A stretch of 64,000 nt of DNA from Micromonospora echinospora (lineage in GTDB: Bacteria; Actinomycetota; Actinomycetes; Mycobacteriales; Micromonosporaceae): positions 4,924,001-4,988,000 of the forward strand of contig NZ_JACHJC010000001.1 of the NCBI RefSeq assembly GCF_014203425.1, read 5' to 3'. Position 1 is the first letter of the stretch. Each line of letters starts with the position of its first letter. The notes under the pieces were generated by a model. It was not told where the DNA came from and searched no databases. It saw nothing but the letters and a program-made list of their open reading frames with translations. The position numbers and the translations under genes are program-made. Positions 1 through 7,215 of the stretch are shown here, in pieces.

Positions 1-445
1 GGCCCTGCACCTGGCCGCCGGGCTGCCGGACCGGCCGACCGGCCTGGTCGTCAACGAGTTCTACCGGCTCACCGGCGCGAAGTTCTCCACCAGCCGTGGG
101 CACGCGATCTGGGCGCACGAGCTCCTGTCCGGCGAGGACCCGGCAGTGGTCCGGGCGTTCCTGAGCTGGGACCGGCCGGACAGCTACGAGTCCGACTTCC
201 GGCCGGAGGTGTACGAGGCGTTCAAGGCGCGGTACGCGGCGGCCCTCGCCGGCGCCGTACCCGGCCTGGACGGTGTGCTCGCCGACGTCGAGCTGACCCG
301 GGGCGAGCAGGCGCTGCGCCTGGCGCACTTCGACCCGGCCACTGCCGTCCGGGCGGCGCTGGCCGCGTACCCCGGTGACCCGGACCGGGCGGCCCGCCTG
401 CTCGGCGTCGTCGGCGGCGCGGAACCGGCGGCCTCCGATGGGTGA
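1..445 (+). CDS. MetRS-like hydrazine-forming synthetase, C-terminal part (5' end outside window)
   Basis: Open from the window edge; the first whole codon begins at base 2. The visible part starts ALHLAAGLPDRP and carries KFSTSRG, a KMSKS-like loop of class I aminoacyl-tRNA synthetases, then a stretch (VVRAFLSWDRPDSYESDF) resembling the region after KMSKS in methionyl-tRNA synthetase. It stops about 120 residues later, so the usual MetRS anticodon-binding domain is absent or very short. A MetRS-like protein next to a lysine N-hydroxylase and an FAD amine oxidase is the known arrangement for enzymes that couple N6-hydroxylysine to an amino acid through an N-N bond (Spb40 and PyrN/ForK types). 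Those carry a cupin domain, which here would lie upstream and cannot be seen. A housekeeping MetRS is unlikely given the short tail and the neighbours. The stop overlaps the next start by 8 nt. Confidence 0.75.
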   Translation, partial: ALHLAAGLPDRPTGLVVNEFYRLTGAKFSTSRGHAIWAHELLSGEDPAVVRAFLSWDRPDSYESDFRPEVYEAFKARYAAALAGAVPGLDGVLADVELTRGEQALRLAHFDPATAVRAALAAYPGDPDRAARLLGVVGGAEPAASDG

Positions 446-1466
446 ACCCCGGGTGCTCGTCGTCGGCGCCGGCCTCGCCGGCGTCCTGCTCGCCCGGCGG
501 CTGCGGGACGCGGGCGCCGAGGCGGTGCTGATCGGCCCGCACGGCGGCGGCCCGGGCGGCCGGCACGCCGACGCCACCGCCGCCTCCGGCGGGCTGGTAC
601 GCGCCTTCGAGCCCGATCCGGTCGCCCGGTCCCTGGCCACCGAGAGCCTCGCCGAACTGCTGGACGAACCGGCCCTCGCCACGGCCGCCGGGTGGCGGGC
701 CACCGGATCGCTCTACCTGCTCGACGCCGGGGCGGCGGCCGGGGCGGCCGGGGCCGAGGTGCTGACCCGCGACGAGGTCGCCCGGCGGTTCGGCTTCGAC
801 CGGCTGCCGGACGGCACGGTGGCGGTCTGGGAGCCCGGGGCCGGCTACCTCGACCCGGACCGGTTGCGCCGCAGCGTCCTGCGGGGCCTGGACGGGATCG
901 AGACCACGCCGGTGGCCCGCCTCGGCGACGGCGCGGTCGAGCTGCGCGACGGCCGCCGGCTCACCGGCGACCTCGTCGTCGTGGCGGCCGGGGCCTGGAC
1001 GCCGGGCCTGCTCCGCGCCGCCGGGCTGCCGACCACGCTGCGCACCAAGCACATCCAGTACGCCCACCTCCGCAGCGGCCGGGCCGACCTGCCGTGTTTC
1101 GTCGACGAGACGAGCGGCCTGTACGGGCGGCCCGCCGGTCCGGGGCGCGTCCTTCTCGGGCTGCCCAGCGACTGCTGGGACGTCGACCCGCCGGCGCCCG
1201 GGCCGGACACCGGGCTGGCGGCGCGGGTCCTCGCGGTCGCCGCACGGCGGCTGCCCGGCCTGGACCCGCGCCCGGACGGCCCGCCGGTCAGCGCCGCCGA
1301 CTGCTACAGCGACCCGCCCGGCCTGGCCCTGCGCGCCGTGGCCGGCACCGTGCACACCTTCACCGGCGGCAGCGGCGGCGCCGCCAAGACCGTCCTGGCC
1401 GCCAGCCGGCTCGCCGCCACCGCCCTGCTGAACTCCCGATCCGCGATCCGTGTCCCGCACGGCTAG
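438..1466 (+). CDS. FAD-dependent amine/amino-acid oxidase (DAO, glycine-oxidase-like)
   Basis: 342 aa. The N-terminus RVLVVGAGLAGVLLARRL is a Rossmann FAD-binding motif, and the body (ASGGLVRAFEP, then a C-terminal FTGGSGGAAKT nucleotide-contact region) fits the DAO family. The start ATG at 438 overlaps the end of the upstream synthetase-like gene, so the two are translationally coupled. In hydrazine pathways an oxidase of this type (Spb39, ForL/PyrL) cleaves the N-N-linked lysine adduct to release a hydrazine acid and 2-aminoadipate semialdehyde. That role is inferred from neighbours; the sequence alone says only amine oxidase. The next gene starts 16 nt downstream. Confidence 0.8.
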   Translation: MGEPRVLVVGAGLAGVLLARRLRDAGAEAVLIGPHGGGPGGRHADATAASGGLVRAFEPDPVARSLATESLAELLDEPALATAAGWRATGSLYLLDAGAAAGAAGAEVLTRDEVARRFGFDRLPDGTVAVWEPGAGYLDPDRLRRSVLRGLDGIETTPVARLGDGAVELRDGRRLTGDLVVVAAGAWTPGLLRAAGLPTTLRTKHIQYAHLRSGRADLPCFVDETSGLYGRPAGPGRVLLGLPSDCWDVDPPAPGPDTGLAARVLAVAARRLPGLDPRPDGPPVSAADCYSDPPGLALRAVAGTVHTFTGGSGGAAKTVLAASRLAATALLNSRSAIRVPHG

Positions 1467-1482
1467 ACACAGAGGCAGACTG

Positions 1483-2742
1483 ATGACGCAGACCTATCAC
1501 ACAGTGGGAATCGGCGCGGGGCCGGCGAACCTGAGCCTCGCCGCGATGTACGACGCGCTCGCGCCGCACGACATCGCGCTGTTCGAGGCGCGGGACCAGC
1601 CGGGCTGGCACGACGGGATGCTGCACAGCGGCGTACGCATGCAGACCGGCTGGGTCAAGGACCTGGTCTCGCTCTACGACCCGACGCACCCGCTGTCGTT
1701 CCTCAACTACCTGGTCACCACCGGCCGGGTCTACGCCCTGCTGGGCGCCGGCTTCGACACCATCCCCCGGATCGAGTACCAGCAGTACCTGGTGTGGGCG
1801 GCGGAACAGTTGCCGCGCATCACCTACGGCACCCGCGTCGACCGGGTCGAGTTCGACGGCGCGATCGTCAGCCGCAGCGGCGGCGCGGAGGTCGCCCGCT
1901 CCCAGCACCTGGTGCTCGGCAGCGGGACCGTCGCTTTCGTACCGGACTTCCTGGACGCCCTGGATCCCCGGCACCTGTTCGTCGCCGACGAGCTGAACCG
2001 GCGCCTCGCCGGCGTGCCCGACGAGCCGGACCTGCCGTGGATCGTGATCGGCAGCGGCCAGACCAGCGCGGAGTGCGTCGCGGCCCTGCTCGCCCGCGGC
2101 TGCCGCGACATCACGTGGATCGGCCGGCGGTCCTGGTTCGCGCCGCTGGAGGACTCCCCCTCGGCGAACGACCTGTACCGGCCCGCCTACCAGGAGGCGT
2201 TCCTCAACCTGTCCCGCGACGTGCGGGAACGGCTGGTCTCCGGGCAGATCCTGACCAGCGACGGCATCTCCCCCGGCACGCTGCGCGGCGTCTACCAGCA
2301 CAACTACGAGGAGCGGCTGCGGACCGGACGATTCCCGGTCACGATCATGCCGAGCCGTACCGTGACCGGCGCCCGGCAGCTCGACGGGGAGGTCGAGCTG
2401 GAGTGCCTCACCGCCGGCAGCGGCGAGGAACGGCACCGGGCGGTGAACGTGATCGTCGCGGCGGGACGGCGGCTGGCCCCGCTGCCCTTCGATCCGGAGC
2501 TGTCCGCGCTCATCGACGTGGACGAGCGCGGCGAACCGGTGATCGAGTCGGACTACTCGATCCGGTGGAAGCACGCCGACGACCACAAGATCTTCGTGCT
2601 GAACCGGGGGCGGTACGTGCAGGGGCTCGTCGACTCCAACCTGAGCATCCTGCCGATCCGCAGCGCCATGATCCTGAACTCGATCGCCGGCCGCACGGTC
2701 TGCCAGTTCCGTGACGACTACGTGAGCACCCGGTGGGCGTGA
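1483..2742 (+). CDS. L-lysine N6-hydroxylase (SidA/IucD family flavin monooxygenase)
   Basis: 419 aa. GIGAGPANLSLAAM near the N-terminus is the FAD-binding motif of N-hydroxylating monooxygenases, GSGQTSAEC near residue 190 is the NADPH site, and LNYLVTTGRVYALLG, RIEYQQYLVWA and the late NRGRYVQGLVDSNLS are family signatures. It should hydroxylate the side-chain amine of lysine (ornithine less likely) using NADPH and O2. ATG 1483 is chosen because an AGAGGCAG ribosome-binding site precedes it. Such enzymes also serve siderophore pathways, but no NRPS or IucA/C synthetase is visible, while a MetRS-like protein and a DAO oxidase lie immediately upstream, which favours hydrazine formation. Confidence 0.87.
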   Translation: MTQTYHTVGIGAGPANLSLAAMYDALAPHDIALFEARDQPGWHDGMLHSGVRMQTGWVKDLVSLYDPTHPLSFLNYLVTTGRVYALLGAGFDTIPRIEYQQYLVWAAEQLPRITYGTRVDRVEFDGAIVSRSGGAEVARSQHLVLGSGTVAFVPDFLDALDPRHLFVADELNRRLAGVPDEPDLPWIVIGSGQTSAECVAALLARGCRDITWIGRRSWFAPLEDSPSANDLYRPAYQEAFLNLSRDVRERLVSGQILTSDGISPGTLRGVYQHNYEERLRTGRFPVTIMPSRTVTGARQLDGEVELECLTAGSGEERHRAVNVIVAAGRRLAPLPFDPELSALIDVDERGEPVIESDYSIRWKHADDHKIFVLNRGRYVQGLVDSNLSILPIRSAMILNSIAGRTVCQFRDDYVSTRWA

Positions 2743-2747
2743 GCGCG

Positions 2748-3131
2748 ATGACGACATTCGACTACGACGGCCGCGTCTTCGTCTCGGTGGACCACGACGC
2801 CGGTGACGGCGCCGAGCCGCTGCGGGGGCACTACCACCAGCGTGGCGACCTGGTCTGGGCGGAGATCACCGGCGGCCCGGTCCGGCACGGCCGGCTGGCC
2901 GGCACCTGCGACGCGCAGGGCGTCGTGCGCTTCGCCTACCTGGAGGTGCTCACCGACGGCACCATAGTGGTCGGCGAGTGCGAGTCCCGGCCCGAACGGC
3001 TGCCGGACGGCCGGATCCGGCTGCGGGAACAGTGGCGCCGGCACGGACCACGCCAGGACAGCGGCGTCTCCGTCATCGAGGAGGCAGTGCCGGCGCTCGC
3101 CGGAGGACAGGAGAGCCGGCGTCGTGTCTGA
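2748..3131 (+). CDS. small conserved protein (family often labelled N-acetylglutamate synthase)
   Basis: 127 aa from ATG 2748 (an in-frame GTG at 2733 would overlap the hydroxylase). The pattern DGRVFVSV, HYHQRGDLVWAEITGGPVRHGRL, DGTIVVGECESRPERLPDGRIRL and a final GVSVIEE matches a family of short beta-rich proteins frequently annotated as N-acetylglutamate synthase without evidence. No acetyltransferase motif or membrane segment is visible. It lies 5 nt after the N-hydroxylase and overlaps the next gene by 8 nt, so it belongs to the same operon. Its role is unknown. Confidence 0.65.
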   Translation: MTTFDYDGRVFVSVDHDAGDGAEPLRGHYHQRGDLVWAEITGGPVRHGRLAGTCDAQGVVRFAYLEVLTDGTIVVGECESRPERLPDGRIRLREQWRRHGPRQDSGVSVIEEAVPALAGGQESRRRV

Positions 3132-3825
3132 CATCCAGATCATCAGTTTCGTCGCCGCCAGCCTGCTCATCATCATCGTGCCGGGCGTCGACTTCGCGCT
3201 CGTCACCCGGCAGACCGTCAGGTACGGCCGGCGGGCCGGGTTCGTGGTGCTGGCCGGGCTGTTCGTCGCCGCGCTGGTGCACGCGTCGTTCGCGACCGCC
3301 GGCCTGTCCGCCCTGCTGGTCTCCTCGCCGACGCTCTACACGGTGCTGCGCGTCGCCGGCGCGCTGTACCTGCTCTACCTGGGCGGCACGATCCTCTGGG
3401 CGACCCGGCCGCGCCGGACGGTCCCGGCGGCGCAGCCGGTCACTGTCGGCGCGGGCGGAGCCGGGCCGGACACGGACACCGGCGCGGCCGGGCCGGTTCC
3501 GGACAGGCCGGCCGCCGACGAGCCGCACGTGGCCCGCCGCTCGTTCGTCATGGGCGTCACCAGCCAGCTGCTGAACGTCAAGGTGGTCGTCTTCTACGTC
3601 TCGTTCGTGCCGCAGTTCGTCAAGCCCGGCGACGGGGCGGCGGCCCGTACGGCGGTGCTCGCCGCCACGTTCATCGGCCTCGCGGTGCTCTGGTGGGCCT
3701 GCTACATCATGCTCATCGACAGGTTGCAGCCCTGGCTGACCCGGCCGTCCGTGCTGGTGGTGATCGAACGGCTGACCGGGCTCATCCTGATCGTCCTGGC
3801 GATCCGGATCGCGCTGAGCCGGTGA
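3124..3825 (+). CDS. LysE/RhtB-family amino-acid exporter
   Basis: 233 aa, GTG start overlapping the previous gene by 8 nt. About six hydrophobic segments are visible: IISFVAASLLIIIVPG near the start, then AGFVVLAGLFVAALV, LYTVLRVAGALYLLYLGG, and three more after a hydrophilic loop rich in Pro, Gly and Asp at about residues 98-138. PGVDFALVTRQTVRYGRRAG is the typical LysE-family first loop. These proteins expel lysine, threonine or related compounds through the plasma membrane. As last gene of the N-hydroxylysine operon it may export the product, an intermediate or excess lysine-derived by-product. Confidence 0.85.
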   Translation: MSDIQIISFVAASLLIIIVPGVDFALVTRQTVRYGRRAGFVVLAGLFVAALVHASFATAGLSALLVSSPTLYTVLRVAGALYLLYLGGTILWATRPRRTVPAAQPVTVGAGGAGPDTDTGAAGPVPDRPAADEPHVARRSFVMGVTSQLLNVKVVVFYVSFVPQFVKPGDGAAARTAVLAATFIGLAVLWWACYIMLIDRLQPWLTRPSVLVVIERLTGLILIVLAIRIALSR

Positions 3826-3830
3826 TCGAC

Positions 3831-3862
3831 GACGGCGCCCGCCGAAAGCGGCGGGCGCCGTC
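3831..3862. terminator. bidirectional terminator hairpin between convergent genes
   Basis: A perfect 14-bp stem (3831-3844 with 3849-3862; arms GACGGCGCCCGCCG and its complement) closes a 4-nt AAAG loop. It lies 5 nt after the LysE-type stop and 4 nt before the stop of the opposing gene. No U-tract is present, as is common for actinomycete terminators. Confidence 0.85.
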
Positions 3863-3866
3863 GGTC

Positions 3867-5390
3867 TCACTGGTTGCGGGGGCGGTGGGCGACGGTGAGG
3901 ACGTGGGTGGTCGGCCAGTCCAGCGGCCGGCCGTCGAGGTCGGTGAGGGACGCGACGGGTGCGATCCGGTTGTCGATCACCCACTCGTTGCGCACCGGCG
4001 CCGAGGCCGGGCCGATCTCGAACCCCGCCTCGGTGAGCAGGTCCGTCCAGTCGGCGAAGCTCAGGCCGCAGAACTGTTCCTGCGTCTCCGACAGCCAGTT
4101 GTCCGTGTAGTCCTTGCGGGTCAGATAGTCCATCGCGGCGCCCAGCGCCAGGCGTACCGCGCCGTCCGGGAGCGGCTCGTAGTCGAAGTCGAACGCGAAG
4201 TCGACGGCGAACTGGTCCAGCCGCGCCCGCGTCGACAGCCCGCCGACGTAGCGCCGGACCTCCGCCGAGGTCAGCTCGGCGAGATCCCGGCGGGGCGCGG
4301 CGGGGTTGTCGCCGTCGTCGGTGGACAGTCGCAGGAGCACCTGCCGCCGCGGGTCGTCCGGACCGCACACGTCGCTGTTGATCCAGACGCCGCCGGGCAC
4401 CGTGTGGTCGTGGATGCGGCGGGCGAACTGCAGCAGTGACTCCCGCCGCCGCCCGTACGACCAGATCTCGTGGGTCAGCGCGAACGTGAGCGTGGTGTCC
4501 ACCGAGCGGTCCTTGAACACCGCTCCGCCGAGGACGTTGCGGTGGAAGAAGTAGACGTTGGCGTTGCGGAACACGCCCTGCGCCTTCTTGTGCAGGCACT
4601 CCTGGTAGAGGTGGCGGGCGACCTCCACGCCGATCAGGTCGCTCTCGCGCAGCGCGGCCTCCCGGTCGGCGAGTTCCAGGACGGCGCCCGCGCCGCAGCC
4701 GATGTCCACGATGCGTCCGGGCTGCACGTACCGGCGTACCGAGTCCCACTTGCGCTGCGCGGCAGTGGCGAACGCCTCCACGTAGGTCCGGTAGTCGCGG
4801 GTCACTGTGAGACCGCCCTCGTCGCCGACGAGCGGGTCGTTCACCACCGACCGGATCGACTCGACCAGGCGGTAGCGCTCGAACACGTCGATCGTGGCCG
4901 GGTGGGTGAGCGCGCGCCAGGTCTCGTCCCCGGCGGCCAGGCGCAGCAGCACGTCCCACGGCCGTTCGGGCGGCTCGGGCAGGTCCGGGTCCGCCTCGAC
5001 CTGCGCGATCGGGAAGCCGAGACGTTCGTACAGCTTCGCGACCTCCGGCGTGGAGCAGGCCAGCACGGTGTCGGCGGGGGTGAGTTCGAGCCCGGTGGCC
5101 ACCGCGATGGACTTCAGCGTCACCTCGGCGAACGCGTCGGTGTACGCGGTGTCGAAGATCGGCACCACCACCGAGCGCAGCCCGCTCAGCACGCTGAACC
5201 GTTCGACAGCGGCTTCCCGCCGGTGGTACGGCACCGGGTTGCGCCTGGTGTTCTCGTGGTTGGCCGACGTCACCGCCCAGACCACAGTGGCGTCGTCCCC
5301 GGCCAGCCGTCGCAGGTAGCCGGCCTGGAAGCGGGTCAGCAGGTGGTGCCGACCCGGGAAGAGCACGAAGCGGGCCGGCGCGTCGGTCAT
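3867..5390 (-). CDS. fusion of NMNAT-like nucleotidyltransferase domain and SAM-dependent methyltransferase
   Basis: 507 aa; start ATG with GAGGGGAAC upstream. The first ~150 residues look like a cytidylyltransferase-fold domain of the NMN adenylyltransferase type: FPGRHHLLTRFQAGYLRRL at the position of the GRFQP.H.GH motif, then TSANHENTRRNPVPYHRREA, which resembles the SAQ.SHT..NPF..GER segment. The HIGH-like histidines are not in their usual spacing, so catalysis by this part is doubtful. From about residue 215, RIVDIGCGAGAVLELADREA and DLIGVEVA form a class I SAM-binding site. The gene lies 34 nt behind the ABC transporter pair and is probably transcribed with it from the iron-box promoter. 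The substrate is unknown. Confidence 0.7.
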   Translation of the reverse strand: MTDAPARFVLFPGRHHLLTRFQAGYLRRLAGDDATVVWAVTSANHENTRRNPVPYHRREAAVERFSVLSGLRSVVVPIFDTAYTDAFAEVTLKSIAVATGLELTPADTVLACSTPEVAKLYERLGFPIAQVEADPDLPEPPERPWDVLLRLAAGDETWRALTHPATIDVFERYRLVESIRSVVNDPLVGDEGGLTVTRDYRTYVEAFATAAQRKWDSVRRYVQPGRIVDIGCGAGAVLELADREAALRESDLIGVEVARHLYQECLHKKAQGVFRNANVYFFHRNVLGGAVFKDRSVDTTLTFALTHEIWSYGRRRESLLQFARRIHDHTVPGGVWINSDVCGPDDPRRQVLLRLSTDDGDNPAAPRRDLAELTSAEVRRYVGGLSTRARLDQFAVDFAFDFDYEPLPDGAVRLALGAAMDYLTRKDYTDNWLSETQEQFCGLSFADWTDLLTEAGFEIGPASAPVRNEWVIDNRIAPVASLTDLDGRPLDWPTTHVLTVAHRPRNQ

Positions 5391-5424
5391 GTTCCCCTCA
5401 CCTGGGCCGATGGGCGGTGCGCGA

Positions 5425-7215
5425 TCATACCGGGACGCTCCAGGAGCGCCACAGATGCCCGTACCGGCCGTCGGCGGCGAGCAGTTCTGAGTGCGTGCCC
5501 TGCTCCACGATCCGCCCGTGGTCGAGCAGGACGATCCGGTCGGCGGCGACCGCCTGGCTGAGCCGGTGGGCCACGATCAGCGTGGTCAGTCCCTCGGTGG
5601 CGGCCAGCGCCGCCCGGTCCAGGTCGCGGGCGCCGGCGCTGCCGGCCTCGGCGGTGGCCTCGTCCAGCACGGCGACGGCGGGCGCGGCCAGCACCAGCCG
5701 GGCCAGGGCGACCTGCTGGGCCTGCGCGGCGGTGAGCCGGTGGGCGCCCTCGCCGACCGCTGTGGCCAGCCCGTCCGGCAGCGCGCGCAACCAGGTGGTG
5801 GCGCCGACCCGGTCCAGCGCGTCGAGCAGTTCGGCGTCGGTGGCGTCCGGGGCGGCCAGGCGCAGGTCCTCGGCGAGCGACCCGGCGAAGACGTGCACCT
5901 CCTGGCTGACCAGCGCGACGTCGCGCCGCACGGCGTGCTCGCCCCGCTCGGTCAGCGGCACGCCGCCCAGGCGTACCGACCCGTCGGTGGGCGCGATGAT
6001 CCCGGCGGCGATGCCGGCGAGCGTGCTCTTGCCCGCGCCGCTGGCGCCCACGAGCGCGACCCGCTCACCCGGGGCCAGGCGCAGGTCGACGTCGGCCAGG
6101 ACCAGGGGGCCGTCGTCGTCGTAGCGGTGGCGGCGGACCGTGACGTCCAGCGCCGCCGGGCCGCGCCGCCCGGCCGGCGAGGGCGCCGGGCCGGACGGGG
6201 CGGTGTCGGGCAGCGTGGCCACGCCGACCAGCCGGGCGAGGCTCGCGCCGGCCTGCAGCACCGAGTCGGACTCCATCAGCAGCAGGCCGATGGGGTTGAA
6301 CAGGCGGTGGAAGTAGAGCGCGGCGGTGGTCGCCGCGCCCACTGTGACCAGGTCGGCGCGGACCAGGAAGAACCCGGCGACGAGCACCGCGGCCAGGCCG
6401 AGGAACTCCGACCTGTTGATCCGCAGCCCGAAGCGGGTGTGCAGGTTGAAGATCTCCAGCGACAGGTCGCGCGCCACGCCGGAGCGCTCGGCGATCGCCG
6501 CGACGTGCGCGTCCTCGGTCCGGTACGCGCGCACGGTGGCCGCGCCGCGCAGCGCGCCGGCCATCGCCTGCGTCCGCTCGCCGGTGGCGACGCGCTCGCG
6601 GGCGTAGTACGGCACCGACCGGCGCAGGTACCAGCGCAGCGCCAGCGCGTAGGCGGGCGAGGCGACCAGCCCGGCGAGGCCGAGCCGCCAGTCGAGCGCG
6701 ACCAGCCCGAACACGGTCAGCACCACTGACAACAGCGCGCCGACGAACGCCGGGCCGCTGACCGCGATCACGTTCGTCACCACCGCCACGTCGTCGCCGA
6801 CCCGGGCCAGCAGGTCGCCGGTGCCGGCCCGTTCCAGCGTCGCCGAGGGCAGGTGCAGCGCCCGGTCGAGGACCCGCTCGCGCAGCCGGGCCAGCACCGT
6901 CTCCCCCAGGCGGGACGCGAGCGCGGCCCCGGCGGCGGTGAGCAGTCCGGTGAGCACTGCCGCACCGGCGATCACCGCCACCCGGCCGGCGATCCGGGAG
7001 ACCGGAGCGTCGGCGATGACGTCGTCGACGAGGCGGCCGAGCACCCAGGGCGCGACCAGCCCGCCGGTGGCGGCGGCGACGAGCACGGCGGTCGCGGCGG
7101 CGCTGAGGCCGGGTCGCCGGCGGAACTCCGCGCCGAGCGTCGTCCAGGTCCGCCGGGCGGTCGCGGTGGGCAGCAACACCCGGGTGGGTTCGGCGGTACG
7201 CGGGTCAGCGGTCAC
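5425..7215 (-). CDS. ABC transporter permease/ATPase, partner with intact Walker A
   Basis: 596 aa half-transporter: about six membrane segments in the first ~300 residues, then a nucleotide-binding domain. Walker A (ALVGASGAGKST) and Walker B with its glutamate (VAVLDEATA) are intact, but the signature is degenerate (LTAAQAQ in place of LSGGQ). The GTG start at 7215 overlaps the upstream ABC stop by 4 nt, so I use it although the frame is open further upstream. With its partner (7212-8933), which has the opposite defect, it should form a heterodimer with a single canonical ATP site. Heterodimers of this kind behind iron boxes commonly handle siderophores. Confidence 0.85.
   Translation of the reverse strand: MTADPRTAEPTRVLLPTATARRTWTTLGAEFRRRPGLSAAATAVLVAAATGGLVAPWVLGRLVDDVIADAPVSRIAGRVAVIAGAAVLTGLLTAAGAALASRLGETVLARLRERVLDRALHLPSATLERAGTGDLLARVGDDVAVVTNVIAVSGPAFVGALLSVVLTVFGLVALDWRLGLAGLVASPAYALALRWYLRRSVPYYARERVATGERTQAMAGALRGAATVRAYRTEDAHVAAIAERSGVARDLSLEIFNLHTRFGLRINRSEFLGLAAVLVAGFFLVRADLVTVGAATTAALYFHRLFNPIGLLLMESDSVLQAGASLARLVGVATLPDTAPSGPAPSPAGRRGPAALDVTVRRHRYDDDGPLVLADVDLRLAPGERVALVGASGAGKSTLAGIAAGIIAPTDGSVRLGGVPLTERGEHAVRRDVALVSQEVHVFAGSLAEDLRLAAPDATDAELLDALDRVGATTWLRALPDGLATAVGEGAHRLTAAQAQQVALARLVLAAPAVAVLDEATAEAGSAGARDLDRAALAATEGLTTLIVAHRLSQAVAADRIVLLDHGRIVEQGTHSELLAADGRYGHLWRSWSVPV

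Noticed and set aside
222..1460. Long reading frame on the minus strand opposite the oxidase gene
   Set aside because: Arg/Gly/Pro-rich composition without motifs; it is the mirror of a real gene in GC-rich DNA. The same holds for many long frames across the window.
1483..2742. Siderophore biosynthesis as the main role of the N-hydroxylase
   Set aside because: No NRPS, acyltransferase or IucA/C-type synthetase is visible, and the MetRS-like and DAO genes overlap it in one operon. The nearby iron box belongs to a different, opposite operon.
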